Shown: positions 22,340 to 33,540 of the stretch, piece by piece
Position numbering within the stretch: position 1 is the first letter of the stretch
Layout of the letters: each line of letters starts with the position of its first letter
From: Cymodocea nodosa
Lineage: Eukaryota; Streptophyta; Magnoliopsida; Alismatales; Cymodoceaceae
Assembly: GCA_036874045.1 (NCBI GenBank)
Contig: CM072340.1
Span: forward strand, 15,001 to 79,000
DNA: 64,000 bases
Direction of reading: 5' to 3'
The notes under the pieces: generated by a model
What the model saw: the letters and a program-made list of their open reading frames with translations, nothing else
The model's database searches: none
What the model was told of the DNA's origin: nothing
Position numbers and translations under genes: made by a program

Positions 22340-25300
22340 CTTTTAAAGATGATTCTTGAGTCCTAGACTTTGGAGCTACTTCCCATGTATTAGGTACATC
22401 CACCTTATTTGATAAACTTTCTGCTCTTTCTGATAAAACCTCCATTGTCATAGTCGATAGTCGTTTGTGTCTTATATCTGGTCAGGGGAAGATATAAGTT
22501 TCCTTGCAGATATGGCTAAACAACGTTTTTTATGTACTTGAGTTTTCTTTTAACCTTTTATCCATTAGTGCCATTACTACAGTTACAATGCTTTGTGACA
22601 TTTTTTCCTTTTTATGTAACCTTTCAGGATCTTTAGACGGGAAGAGGATTGGTTTGGGGCGTAAGTCATCGACCTTTGGAGCTTATGTGCTGGTTCTGGT
22701 TTGTGACCATATTCCTTGAGGTCTGGCAGTTGGTCTCACTAGCACTGATTCCTCTTTTTTGTAGCACTATCGATTTGGACATTCATCTCATTGGAAATTA
22801 TGTCAAGCCCTTCGTTGGCTTTCTTTATCTTCGTTTTAGTGTGAGTCTTGTCAGTTGGGTAAGTATCACCGTGCTACCTTCATGTAGTTGTGTCTTGCTT
22901 CATCCACTAGTATATTTGATATTATTCATTGTGACATTTGGGGTCTCAGTCATGTTGTGTCGTATCGTAGTCACAAGTATTACATAGTCTTTATGGATGA
23001 TTATTCTCGTGTTGCTTGGACTTACCTATTAAAGTCCGGAAAGATGTTCTTGATGTATTGAAAATTTTGCTTGGTTGAAATTAAAAATCAATTCTTTGTT
23101 TCTCCCAAAATTTTACGTACTGACAATGCTCTTGAGTTTATGCACCATCAATTTCAAAGTTTTTGTGCCTCCTTTAGCATCATTCATTAGACTACTTGCC
23201 CTTACACCTCTCAACAGAATGGTGTGGCTGAGCGTAAGCATCGTCACATTCTTGATGTTGCTTGTACTCTTATGGTTCATATGCAAGTTCCTCATTACCT
23301 TTGGACTGATGTCGTTCTTACCTCAATTTTTCTAATTAACTAGATGCCCTCTACACCCTTAGGAGGTGACATCCCTCTGCATCGTCTCTACTCTGATAGA
23401 GACTCTTTTCCCATTCCTCTTAAGGTATTTAGCTGTATAGCATTTGTGCATGATCATACACCTGGGCTTGACAAGTTGTCTCCTCGTGCCATCAAGTGTG
23501 TCTTTGTTGGGTATCTTAATCACCAAAAGGGATACCGTTTATATCATCCACCCACCAAATGCTATTATGTCTCTATGGATGTCACTTTTTTTAAGTCTCA
23601 ACCATATTTTAGTGTTGTTGCACCTTCACCTACCACTTCTAATCCTACCCTTGGTCCTCTCCTTCTTGACATTTTCTTTTCTCATGGTGTCACATGTTCT
23701 CTAGAGGAATCACACCCCACTAAAACTTGCCCTCCCAATACTCTACAGGTTTATCATCGTCGGCAGCACACACCTCTAGAGGTGGATCCTCCTACATCCT
23801 CTGACTCAGCTGCAAGCTCCTCTTCTCCTCCAGAGTTATCTTTCCACCTCACACCCTCGGAAGAAGTGGATCTTCCCATTGCATTGTGCAAAGGAACCTG
23901 ATCCTGCACACAACATCCTCTCTCTCATGTTGTCTCTTATGCTAACCTTCCTCCTACTTCTCATGTTTTTGCTCTTGCCCTCATTGATGAGTCTATGCCC
24001 AAGGATTATCAAGACACACTTTATGTTCCTCATTGGAAGGCCACCATGGATGACGAGATTGATGCCCTTCTCCCTCGTGGCACGTGAGATCTTGTTCCTC
24101 GTCCCTCTTAGGTGAATGTTGTCTCTTGCAGATGGGTGTTTACCATTAAGCGTCGACCTGGTGGTACAGTTGATCGCTACAAGACTCGTTTGATTGCTTG
24201 TAGTTTTACTCTAGAGTATGAGATTGATTACTTTGACACTTTTTCTCTAGTAGCTTGCCTTGACTCTATTCGGGTTATTTTATCTATGGTCATCAATTCT
24301 TCTTGGCCCTTGGTGCAACTTGATGTTAAAAATGTTTTTCTATATGGTGATCTTAATGAACAGGTCTATATGGAACAACCACCTAGCTATGTTGTTCAAG
24401 GGGAGATGCAAGTGTGTGACCTTCATAAGGCTATCTATGGTCTTAAACAAAGCCTTAAAGCTTGGTTTTGAACTTTTTACAAGGTTATGTGGAGTGATGG
24501 CTTTGACAGTTGCAGGGTTGATCACTCTATCTTTGTCAAACACACTTCTCATGGGGTTATTATCCTTGCTGTGTATGTGGATGACATGTTACTGATAAGG
24601 AGTGATGCCCAAGGTATGGGTACAGAAGATATGGGTACTCCTCAATACTTCTTAGGGATTGAATTTGTTCATTTTACTGGAATATTGTCTTTGTCTCAAA
24701 GAAAATATGCTTTAGATCTCCTTAAGGAAACAGGATATGAGGGATGCAAGTCAGAAGATACACTCATTGAGTAGACTCACTCCTTGTGGGATACTAATTC
24801 TCCTATGTTTGATGATTCAGGCTGATACAGAAGACTGATTGGTAAACTCATTTATTTAATAGTGATCAAACCTGATATTAGTTACACTATTAATCTTCTT
24901 AGTCAATTTATGCACTCACCTAGAGAAGTTCATTGGCAAGGAGTTCTCTAGCTTCTAGCTTATATAAAGCAAACTCCTGGGAAAGGACTCTTATATAAGA
25001 AGCATGGTCATTTAAATATTGAAGGATACTCTTATGTAGGTTATGCTAGAGACAAAAACAACAAAAAATCTACTTTTGATTTTTTAACCTGTGTTGGAGG
25101 TAATATCGTCACATGGCGAAGCAAGAAACAGAATGTTATTACCAAATCTAGCACTAAGGTTGAATATCGTAGCATGTCCAACACCATTGTAGAATTAATT
25201 TGGTTAAAAGCACTATTGTTTGAATTGGAAATTGACAATTATGGTCCAATGCCAATGCATTGTGATAATCAAGCTGTCATACACATTGCCGCTAATTTTA

Positions 25301-25497
25301 CCTTTCATGAGAGAACGAAACATGTTGAAGTGGATTGTCACTTCATTCGTGATAATGTTCAAAAGAAAATCATATCAACTCCTTACGTCCGATTTGAAGA
25401 TCAAGTTGCAGATATATTTACAAAAGAACTTGGTGTTAATGATTTTAGGAGACTTTGCAGTAAGCTGAGCATGATTGATATGCATGCTCTAGCTTAA
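22340..25497 (+). pseudogene. copia pol remnant (element 1)
   Basis: Domains in order. A protease-like segment (LDFGATSHV with the usual catalytic D) lies near 22365. The integrase core is at about 22985-23340 (MDDYSRVAW, RTDNALEF, QQNGVAERKHRHI), followed by the GYLNHQKGYRLYHP region. Reverse transcriptase covers about 24025-24800, with VQLDVKNVFLYGD, YGLKQS and the YVDD active-site motif near 24575. RNase H covers about 24840-25497 (KSTFDFL, CDNQAVIHIA, HIAANFTFHERTKHVEVD). Frames switch many times and stops are frequent. The RNase H end is the longest open part (25174-25497). Confidence 0.85.
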
Positions 25498-25504
25498 GAG
25501 GGAG
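25495..25504 (+). other. polypurine tract of copia element 1
   Basis: The purine run aagagggag directly precedes the 3' LTR start and is the expected plus-strand primer. Confidence 0.7.
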
Positions 25505-25701
25505 TGTTAGATATCTAATATTGTGAGTATCTATTTATGGATCTATTTATCTCTATGTAAGTATATAAGAGTGTAATCCCTTTAGAGATAGCATATGAAT
25601 GAAGAAAACCCCTTGTATGGAATAGGGTTACTCTCCTTTCTTCTCCTTCTCCCTCTTCTTCCTCTTTTTGCTTCCTCCATCCACGTTCGTCATCAACTTC
25701 A
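25505..25701 (+). repeat. 3' LTR of copia element 1
   Basis: Starts TGTTAGATATC and ends CTTCA, matching the 5' LTR over its full 197 bp. Confidence 0.9.
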
Positions 25702-25870
25702 ATTGTCATTATTCTTTATATTTATATTATCACACGTGTGACTTATATTCGATAAAATCCTCTACCTTATAAGAGCATTCAAAATGTTACATATTTCTGT
25801 ATCTTGACTTTTCTCAACTTACTCTATTAGTAAGTTGTTTGACTCTTGCCGTGAGTATTACACATTTTTG
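25702..25870. repeat. dispersed repeat family, copy C continued
   Basis: Text such as gtgacttatattcgataaaatcctctaccttataagagcatt parallels 20080-20130. The interval therefore appears to be the continuation of the repeat split by copia element 1. Confidence 0.6.
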
Positions 25871-25890
25871 TTAATGACTTCTATTACAAC

Positions 25891-26450
25891 ATAATATGAG
25901 GTTACTAAATGACATAAAAGTATAGATATATAATTATATATGTGGATACAAATGTCGTAGGGGTTGCAATATAATATGAGATGACTAAATGATATGAAAA
26001 TATGGGTATGAAGGTGTATATGTGAATGTGGATTCAACAGAAGTTAGAGCATGACACGAGATGACTAAATAGTATGAGAGCTAAGATATATAACTGTAAA
26101 TATGGATGCAAATGTAATAGGAATTGTAGTATGATATGAGATAACTAAATAATATGAAAATATGGATATGTAAGTGTATATGTAGATACAAATGTAATAA
26201 TAATTTCAATATAATATGAAATAATTAAATGATATGAAAGTGTAGATATGTAAGTGTACATATAGATGCAAATATAATGGGAGTTACGAGCATCATATAA
26301 TATCACTAAATGGTTTGAAATGATTCATAAGTAAATGTATATATAATGCAAATCTAGCAAAGATTACAGTATGGCGTGAGATGGATAATTAACATGAAAG
26401 CATAAATATGGATGAGGAGTGAATGACATATATGTGAGCTTGTGTCTGTG
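25891..26450. repeat. tandem array, 80 bp units
   Basis: Units start at 25891, 25971, 26051, 26131, 26211, 26291 and 26371, exactly 80 bp apart. Each opens with a form of ataatatgagatgactaaat, followed by gatatgaaa and a tggatacaaatgtaatag-like end. Units differ by about 15-30% substitutions but have almost no length change. It does not encode a protein. Confidence 0.9.
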
Positions 26451-26720
26451 TAGAATGCATATATATATATGTAGCATGCCATAGTATGAATGAAGAGTGA
26501 ATGACATATATGTGAAAGTATGTGAATAAAGGATGTATGTATGCATTGAGTATATATTATAGTATGAATTGACGAGTAGTGATATATATATGAGTGAAGG
26601 ATGCATGCATACATGTGGCATACCAAAGCATAAATGAATGTAGAGTGAATGACATATATGTTTGTACATGAATGATGGATGCATACCTACATGAATTAGT
26701 ATGTCATTGATGCCAAAAAT
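26451..26720. repeat. second tandem-like region, ~85-90 bp units
   Basis: The phrase agagtgaatgacatatatgt recurs near 26416, 26498 and 26641, with atgcatgcatacatg-type text between. It follows directly on the 80 bp array and appears to be a diverged relative. Minus-strand open frames here merely translate the repeat. Confidence 0.5.
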
Positions 26721-27095
26721 TACCAAAAACATCCCTTCTTCCAAACTATAGCCATCTCATCCCATCGGACACATACCTTCAAATTTCTGTATATGCATTA
26801 TTGTAGTTTAGAAATGAGGTGCAGCCACCTTTTTTGGTTTAATACTTACCACATTTTCTACTGTAACATATGAAGTTTATGATCAATCACTATAATGTTC
26901 CTTATGGTTTCACTGGTATGTTGACGCAGGGAAAGGTCTGTTGATGAAGATCTTCCCTGCCAGGAAATGCCAGTCATTGGCCTCCTCACACTTGCTAGGA
27001 AGAGTAATCAATATTTTGCTAAGAAATAATGCTTTGTCTTGGGAGGGAACTTGACCATGACGATGATCTGCATGTGATATGTCAAATGATTCCCA

Positions 27096-27332
27096 GGTAA
27101 CAAGATAGATATGCATCTCATGGCATGACCATGTTGCCCACTTCTATTGCTGCAGGCGACAGTCATTGTCATGATTGTCTTCTTCTTGTGTTCCCTTACT
27201 CATCTGAGTCAGTGTTCCTCCCGCCATGTGTTCCCTGTACAATTTTTTATCATTGCAACGAAAATCTTGTCATATTTAAGTGTCAATCAATGGCTCAGAT
27301 GAACTACTTATGTGATACACCTCATTTATACT
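27096..27332. repeat. ~240 bp direct repeat, copy 1
   Basis: From aggtaacaagataga to gatacacctca. About 80-85% identical to 29486-29725. Includes attgctgcaggcg, gtcattgtcatgattgtctt and gttgcaacgaaa-type blocks. Confidence 0.8.
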
Positions 27333-27529
27333 ATTGAGGATGATTGCGTTACAAAACTTTCAGGGTTCAAATATAGCTGTCTTGCCTATAATCAAGTGAG
27401 TATATATGCTCCACCTTTATCTTGTGAGTCACTCATTTAATTTAATGTTATCCTTAAATATCTCATCTTATTGCCTATAATGCCTTGGCTTTTCCTAATT
27501 TTCCAAGGTTGCCTGTAACAATCCTAATG

Positions 27530-27800
27530 GCCAGGCCTAGCCTAGCTTGGTCAAGCTTAGCCTTGCCTATCTAAGCCAAGTCGATGTTCAATATAACATG
27601 GTTTTGACTTGACTTTAGCTTACTATTTATTTGTAATATTTATTTTAGCAAACAATAAGTTGAGAAAAATATGGGATTATTTTACTTTATTCACTGTTCT
27701 GCCTAGCAAATGTGATTATAATTTCAAACATGGCTCGGCTTAGCTTGGCTTGACTTGATTCTAGGCTCGGCTTTGTTAGGCTTGACTTGTCTTGTAATAT
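27530..27800. other. gcttgg-rich low-complexity stretch
   Basis: Two patches (27534-27590 and 27728-27800) are rich in gcttggc, ggctcggctt and aagcttag phrases. They look partly self-complementary, but no clean hairpin arms are present. No coding signal. Confidence 0.35.
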
Positions 27801-28723
27801 TTTTATTGGTTGTTAATCATGATTTACATTGAGTTATCGGCATTGGTCTGGGCACAACTTATTATTTTTGTTAGTTATTTTTATTGGAATATTTATATTG
27901 AGCTATTTGAATTGGTTAGGTTTGACTGTTTAATTATAGATAGGTTTTGTATTGGTTATTCATTTTCTTTATGTGGTTTACATGCATCTTTAATAACTAA
28001 TAAGCTTATCAACTTTCAATAATTTATTATTTATATAGGGTAGGTGATTTTGGAAAATTGCACTACAAAAATTTTATCTCTAAAATTCATTATTTTTACT
28101 AATAGAAATGAAATTGATTTGACTTTTTGTAGTTGCATTTGATTCCTTATTTTAAGAAGATGGTCTATATATTAGTCAATTCAAATTTGGCCATGGATTT
28201 ATTTCATGATTACACCAAAGTTTGCCTCTGTGGAATAGTTAAGCATGGTTAACAAAGAATCTTGTGTCATTGTGCTATCTTTATTGCTTAACCATAGTTA
28301 TTAATAACTCATGAAATTATTGAAAAATTTCCAATTTTATTCTCATGAATAAATCTCGATTTGTTGATTTTTTTCCCTGAGCCTTTCACAATTTAAAATT
28401 AAGGTTTTGGCCTAAAATCGTCAAATCTATTGTTCTCATATAACCCCTTTCTGTCATTGTTGCCCACAAATTTTGACCTTCGTATTTTGATTTAGACTTT
28501 TGTTTTATGTTTAAGAATAACAAATAACAGGTTGGATCAATTAAGGACTATGAAAGAATTCCTAAGTAGAAAAATTACCCAAATATGGGACGTACAATGG
28601 TAAGATATTCTAGATTACAGATGAACATATTAAATACATTTTCATTTAATTATGCTCATTTTTAAGCTTAAAAATTAGATTTGGTCATTTATTTATGATC
28701 ATCGTCGCAATGTACTTGCATAG

Positions 28724-28915
28724 GTGAAATTCTTCGATGGTCACCCACCTGGCAATAACTTGATTGTCAAGATGAACAAGCTGCTTGGTATCGGTGAAAC
28801 CGGCACAAGTGTCGTTGCATCAAGGAATCCACCATGGGTTTCAATATGCTTAAAGTTCTATTATTTGGATAAAAAGATCCATAGGGAAGCAGGAGATGTC
28901 AAGTCCTTGATATAA
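28724..28915 (+). other. unidentified exon-like open frame
   Basis: An open stretch of about 63 codons follows an acceptor-like tag at 28721-28723 and has unusually protein-like composition (FFDGHPPGNNL, LLGIGETGTSVV). I do not recognise the family. There is no convincing partner exon, and the nearest upstream candidate (28533-28600, ending in a gtaag donor) joins out of frame. Possibly a fragment of a retroposed or captured gene. Confidence 0.25.
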
Positions 28916-28929
28916 AGACTAATCGGGTA

Positions 28930-29480
28930 AAGATGGTGAATGTTTTGGTTCTATTAACACTTTATATGAGATTTGTATATAATGTGCTCATCTTTTTGTT
29001 CTATATTGGCTCTATTGTGTGCTATTTTGCTTTTTTATCTTAAGCTTATGTATAGTTTCTTGACGTGACATTTTATTTTCCTGATTGTCCTCTAGCTTTG
29101 CATTGCATGAATTTCAGATAATAAGAACTATATTATCGTTATCTATTTGCCTTAATTCAAGAATTTTTATGTTTAAATACTTCGAGGTCATGGTGGTTGT
29201 ATAGAGTAGAGGTAGCGATAGGCTGGTGGCTCTAAAATTGACTAATTTATTGAGTAAGACCATACCTTTTCGATTGTTGGGAGAGGAAGTCAGAGATTTG
29301 TATCTGTTTTCATTGCAAAAGTGCCCACATTCTGTTTGAAGTGATCTCGGAGCGATTTGGCAGACTTGTGTAAATTTCCATTAGAAGAATCAAGACAGTT
29401 TTGTTCTTATTATAGGACAGTATGTGAGTAAATTTGCTTATGGCGGCCACCAACCTTAGCTTGGACAAGAAGGTGCACTT
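28930..29480. other. intergenic DNA, no gene seen
   Basis: No recognisable frame or RNA. Confidence 0.35.
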
Positions 29481-29485
29481 TGCTA

Positions 29486-29758
29486 GGTAACAAGATAGGC
29501 ATCTCATGCCATGACTAGGTTGCCCACCTGTTATATTGCTGCAGGCGGCGGTCATTGTCATGATTGTCTTTTCTTGCGTTTCCTTACTCGTCCGAGTCTG
29601 TGCCCCTCCTGCTGTGTGTTCCCCCGTGCCATTTTTTCTCGTTGCAACGAAAGTCTCGTCATAATTAAGCGTCGATCAATGGCTTCGGTAAACGATTTAT
29701 TTGATACACCTCAGTTAAACATCAATGACTCTGATAAACCATTTAATACGCCTCACTA
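29486..29758. repeat. ~240 bp direct repeat, copy 2
   Basis: Second copy of 27096-27332. It also shows a local partial duplication of the gataaaccatttaatacgcctca phrase (29697-29760). Confidence 0.8.
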
Positions 29759-29859
29759 AAGCAAATCATCAATCAATGGCTCAGATAAACTATTTGTGTG
29801 ATACACCTCATGTAAACAAATAATCATTCTTAATCTATAGATCTTTTATATCCCTCTTA

Positions 29860-30300
29860 TAGTTTCTTCTAGTGTCTCTTCTTTGATGGTTATTTTACTA
29901 TTGTTTTTCTTCTATGGTTCGTCTAGAGTTTTCCTTCTATAGTTTCTTCTTCTTCTATGATTCTTGTTCTTTTATAGTTATTCTTCTTCTATGGTTCTAC
30001 TATAGTTATTCTTCTTCAATAATTGTTCTTCTTCTGTGGTTCTTTTCTATTGCTCTTCTTCATAGTTCTTCTTCTTCTTCTATATTAATTTTTCTTCTAT
30101 AGTTCTTCAATGGTTCTTCTTCTTCTATATTAATTTTTCTTCTATAGTTCTTCAATTGTCGTTATTCTTTTTCTACAGTTCTTTAGTTTTTTCTCTTCAA
30201 TAGTTGTGTTATTCTTCTTCTTCTATGGTTGTTCTTTTGAAGTTATGTTTATTCTATAGTTCTTCTATAATTCCTTTTCTTGTATAGTTTTATAATTCTG
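29860..30300. repeat. TTC-rich low-complexity region
   Basis: Irregular repetition of ttcttcttctatrgttcttctat. It is a degraded trinucleotide-type satellite with no strict period, and the plus-strand open frame inside it (29914-30102) is an artefact. Confidence 0.75.
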
Positions 30301-30799
30301 AAATTAGTTGGGTGATTTAAATTATTAGGGACAAGAGGAAATTAGCGGCTATGTGAGAGAGAATATTATCTATTGGGGGTCTATTTTCCCCTTCTCCTGT
30401 TCCTGCGTCGTCTTCTGTTGTCCCATCTTTCTATCGGATTCCTTCAGTTGCTCCACACGTTTTTGTCTTTCCTCTCCCTCTTGCGGTAGTTAGCCTGAGT
30501 ATGCTTGATACGAAAACAAGAAGCATAGAAACAGGGCTCATAAGGATAAAGAATCAATTGGTTAATGATTTCAGCCCGATTCTTGATTGTTATTGATCGA
30601 GGGAGAGGTTTAGAGTACATCCATTTCTACACAAATCGTGACCACGTCCGGGCGCGTGAACTCCACCACATTTCGATTGACATAGAAGTACTTTCTGATA
30701 GCGTTGAAAATCTAACTTAAAATTAGCAAGGTTAATGATATGTTAAACACATCGAGAAAATATTTATTGAAAACAATCATATTCCACTCATCGGTATAC

Positions 30800-30828
30800 C
30801 AGGTGGCGAAAAATTTTCTCGCCACCTG
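30800..30828. repeat. perfect 10 bp inverted repeat
   Basis: caggtggcga and tcgccacctg are perfect reverse complements separated by 9 A/T-rich bases. It could form a stable stem in RNA or bind a dimeric factor. Role unknown. Confidence 0.75.
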
Positions 30829-31194
30829 CGTCATCACAGGTTCGAAATGAACCAGTGGATACACGCAGAAAAAAAACGGCCGGATTCCTACGTAGCTAAA
30901 GTTTTTTTTTTTTTTTTTTTTAATTGTGAAGTAGGAAATTTAATGGTAAGTGTAAATCCAACCCGTGCCACTTTCAAGTGTTACCGTATGAAATGATCTC
31001 AGATTAGAAAAGTATGTAATGATCGAATATTCATCAGACATCAAATAACTCCAAACTGCTGACGGAGGTGTGATACCGTCAAATTTTCTCGATGTTTTCG
31101 AATACGTGGGACGGCTCAGATTTCTTCACGATCCGGTTACCAAAATTCCTCTTTCCCTTTTCTTAGCAGATACAAGACGCACCAGGATCTTCGA

Positions 31195-31330
31195 CTTCGT
31201 CGTCATCTTCTGTCCCACGTACACCGCGCCGGATTCTCTGCCTCTCCCATTTCTTCCTCTACGTCTACTTCTCTTCGTCCCGCTCTCGGCGGCATCGTCG
31301 CAGTTGCCAAGTAATGGGTACGTACGATCG
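31195..31330 (+). other. possible 5' leader exon of the LSD1-like gene
   Basis: A CT-rich stretch (tctgcctctcccatttcttcctc and following) looks like a plant 5' untranslated leader. It is followed by candidate donors in the ggtacgtacg region. If it belongs to the LSD1-like gene, the first intron would span the second copia element. There is no transcript evidence and no ATG-linked coding exon, so this is inference only. Confidence 0.22.
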
Positions 31331-31761
31331 TCCTTGTCAATAAATCAGCTCGCTGTTTTCACGATAGCTCGAAAATCACGTCTCTTGAAATTTCTGAAGA
31401 TTGAAATCACTTCGTTCTGGCTTGATAATCCCATATGGTCGAAGCTTCAAAAGCAAAGACAGAACTCGAACTTTTATGCCCTATCCGTAAAATACATCGA
31501 TGCCTGTTGATTGAATTTGTTGGAATACCATAAAAGTCTGGTATTTCAGTTTCGCCACGAGCATCAATAGCTGGTGTCTCCAGCAGATGCGTTGTTCTGT
31601 ATCACAGTGAGACATAAAAGAGGAGTTTCTCAAAAACGCGGAAACAAACAGAAAAGAAGAAGAATCTAAAAAAAAGGGGAATGGGAGTTATCGTTTCTTT
31701 TCTTCTTTCTTGTTTCTCTTGTAGTTCTATTTCTAGTATTGATCATTGTGATTGAATTTAT

Positions 31762-32146
31762 TCACCGGTGGTAATCTGATTTTCGAAGGCATGTTTTCCC
31801 CTTTTCTGTTTCTGGTTTCGTTGGTGGAAAATCGGGTAGCTTCCGGTCAAACCAAGTTACTTCTACAGTAAATGGCTGTAAATAAAATGTCACCGTTCTT
31901 GTACTTGTGATAGGCTTTTCAATCAAATTTATCTTGCCAAAATCTTTTAGAATCCAATTAATACATTGCATCACATATGGTGTCCAGAAGGTGGGGTACT
32001 TTTCCATCATCTTCTCCCAATCTTCTTGTAATTCATATTTTCTGACCTTTTCCATCATCTATTGTGATATTTTCAAATATCCACCAAATTTTTCACCAAA
32101 GTCTGACACATTTTGTTTTTCTACCAGACTAAGTCCGACATGAAAT
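31762..32146 (-). pseudogene. unidentified minus-strand coding relic
   Basis: The 98-codon frame (31762-32058) continues upstream on the minus strand, in frame, to about 32146 with one stop at 32059-32061. The composition is strongly protein-like, with five W in about 125 residues and even use of charged residues. Features: an acidic and basic helix-like start (MMEKVRKYELQEDWEKMMEKY), then FWTPYVMQCINWILKDFGK, then a beta-rich segment (RTVTFYLQPFTVEVTWFD), and a proline/charged tail (LPDFPPTKPETEKGK). I do not recognise the family. It lies immediately beside the 5' LTR of copia element 2, which may have truncated it. Origin from another retroelement or pararetrovirus-like sequence is possible but not shown. 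Confidence 0.4.
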
Positions 32147-32214
32147 CGAAGTTATATTCTTTGGTTTCAAGTTTTGACAGTCTTTTTCTATTATGTTCAG
32201 GGAGCTATGTACTT

Positions 32215-32540
32215 TATTAACAGATAGTTAGTAGTTAACCTTCTGACTTGTATAATGGATGTTGGATAGTTAGTAGTTCACCTTCCAACTTGTATAATGG
32301 ATGTTGGATAGTTATCTGCTAACTATCCGATGTATGTCACCATCAAGTTTGTTATGTTTTGTAACAATTTTTATCTTTATTCTTCTTGTCTTCTTTCAAA
32401 GAAGATTCTAGAAGTTCTCTTTTGTCTTCTCTATATATAGGTCAACTGTTGTATTGTGTAACTTGAAAAATACATCAATAGAAGATTATCTTTCTTCTCT
32501 CAGTCTCCTCTTCACTTTGTAATTGCTTCTTTTCTGGATT
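32215..32540 (+). repeat. 5' LTR of copia element 2
   Basis: Contains two 42 bp subrepeats (atagttagtagttaacctt and following), a ctatatataggtc TATA-like box and a T/C-rich end. The 3' LTR has three subrepeats, so the LTRs differ in length. Confidence 0.8.
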
Positions 32541-32553
32541 GGTATCAGAGTGA
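32540..32553 (+). other. primer binding site of copia element 2
   Basis: tggtatcagagtga just inside the 5' LTR. Complementary to initiator tRNA-Met, with the usual c after gag changed. Confidence 0.8.
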
Positions 32554-32571
32554 TCTTCTTCACCAGCGCTC

Positions 32572-33540
32572 ATGTCGACGATATCAAATGCCTCATCCTT
32601 TCCCACCTCCTCTCTTTTTGTCATCGTTGTTTCAACCAATGTCAACATTCAATCCTCCATTCTTCTTAAGCTCAACAAAACAAACTACATTGTTTGGTGA
32701 GCTTCCTTCCTTGCTCTCCTTAAGGGACATGATTTAATGGGTTACATTGACGGCAACTTCCCTTGCCTTGTCAGTGATGAATCCTCGTCTGTTGATGCTG
32801 CTATCTAGAAATGTCAGGATCAACTATTGATTAGTTGGCTCTTCTCATCTCTCTCACTATTGGTTCTATCTGAGGTGGTTACTCAATCAATTTCTGCTAG
32901 TGTTTGAAACACCTTAGAGAGGTTGTATGCTTTTAAATCACAAGCTCGTCTTATGCAAATGTGTTTTGAATTGCAAACTATACGTAAAAGTAATCTGTCA
33001 ATGACAAATTACGTATCTCATGCCATGATTCTTTTTGATGAAATGATTATAGTTGGTGCTTCTCTTACTGATGGGGAGATTTCGTTATACATTCTAGGGG
33101 GTTTGGGACAAGAGTATGAGTCTCTTGTCACCAGTGTTACTACTCAATCTGTAGCTACTTCTTTAGTTGATTTATAGGGCATGTTGTTCAATCATGAAGC
33201 TCAAATTAGTAGATTTCACTCGGCACCTACTGTAAACCTTGCAACCAATGTTTGTACCAACAATCCACGAGGAGGAGGTCGAGGTGGCGAACAACCTGTT
33301 GGTAGAAGAACAAACCGTAACACTAATAATGTTCCAAAAATACAATGTTAGATATGTGGCAAAAACAATCATTCTGCTCTTAATTGCTTCAAACGTCTTG
33401 ATGTTCAAAATTATGCTCCTACTCATACACTTCCCTTTGTCAATCATACTTACAAGGGAGAAGACACTGTTGATGGTGTAGTTGGGGCAACCCACCACAT
33501 TACTAATGATGTTTCAAATATTTCTGTTACTACCCTATAT
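32572..33540 (+). pseudogene. copia gag remnant (element 2)
   Basis: Starts with ATG at 32572 (MSTISNASSFPTSS). The typical LNKTNYIVW is followed by a stop in place of the next codon. The UBN2-type core YAFKSQARLMQMCFELQTIR is at 32923-32980. A glycine/arginine stretch comes before a zinc knuckle, ICGKNNHSALNC (near 33353), whose first Cys is followed by a stop. At least four in-frame stops are present. Confidence 0.8.

Larger units (their letters stand above)
20733..25701 (+). mobile_element. Ty1/copia retrotransposon 1, degenerate
   Basis: Full-length structure with two 197 bp LTRs, a tRNA-Met type primer site just inside the 5' LTR, and a polypurine tract before the 3' LTR. The internal region carries gag, integrase, reverse transcriptase and RNase H in copia order (integrase before reverse transcriptase). 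Many stops and frameshifts disrupt every domain, so the element cannot move by itself. LTRs are about 93% alike by eye. No perfect 5 bp target duplication is visible (ttatg on the left, attgt on the right). It sits inside copy C of the older repeat family. Confidence 0.9.

Noticed and set aside
26354-26744. Minus-strand frames of 90-126 codons rich in His, Ser, Tyr and Ile
   Set aside because: They are translations of the tandem repeats, with no domain and repeated words such as HICHSL.
29914-30102. Plus-strand frame in the TTC-rich stretch
   Set aside because: Low-complexity Phe/Ser/Leu translation of a simple repeat.
31070-31510. Open frame of 146 codons before copia element 2
   Set aside because: No domain, and the CT-rich centre looks like a leader rather than protein. 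Kept only as a possible 5' exon.
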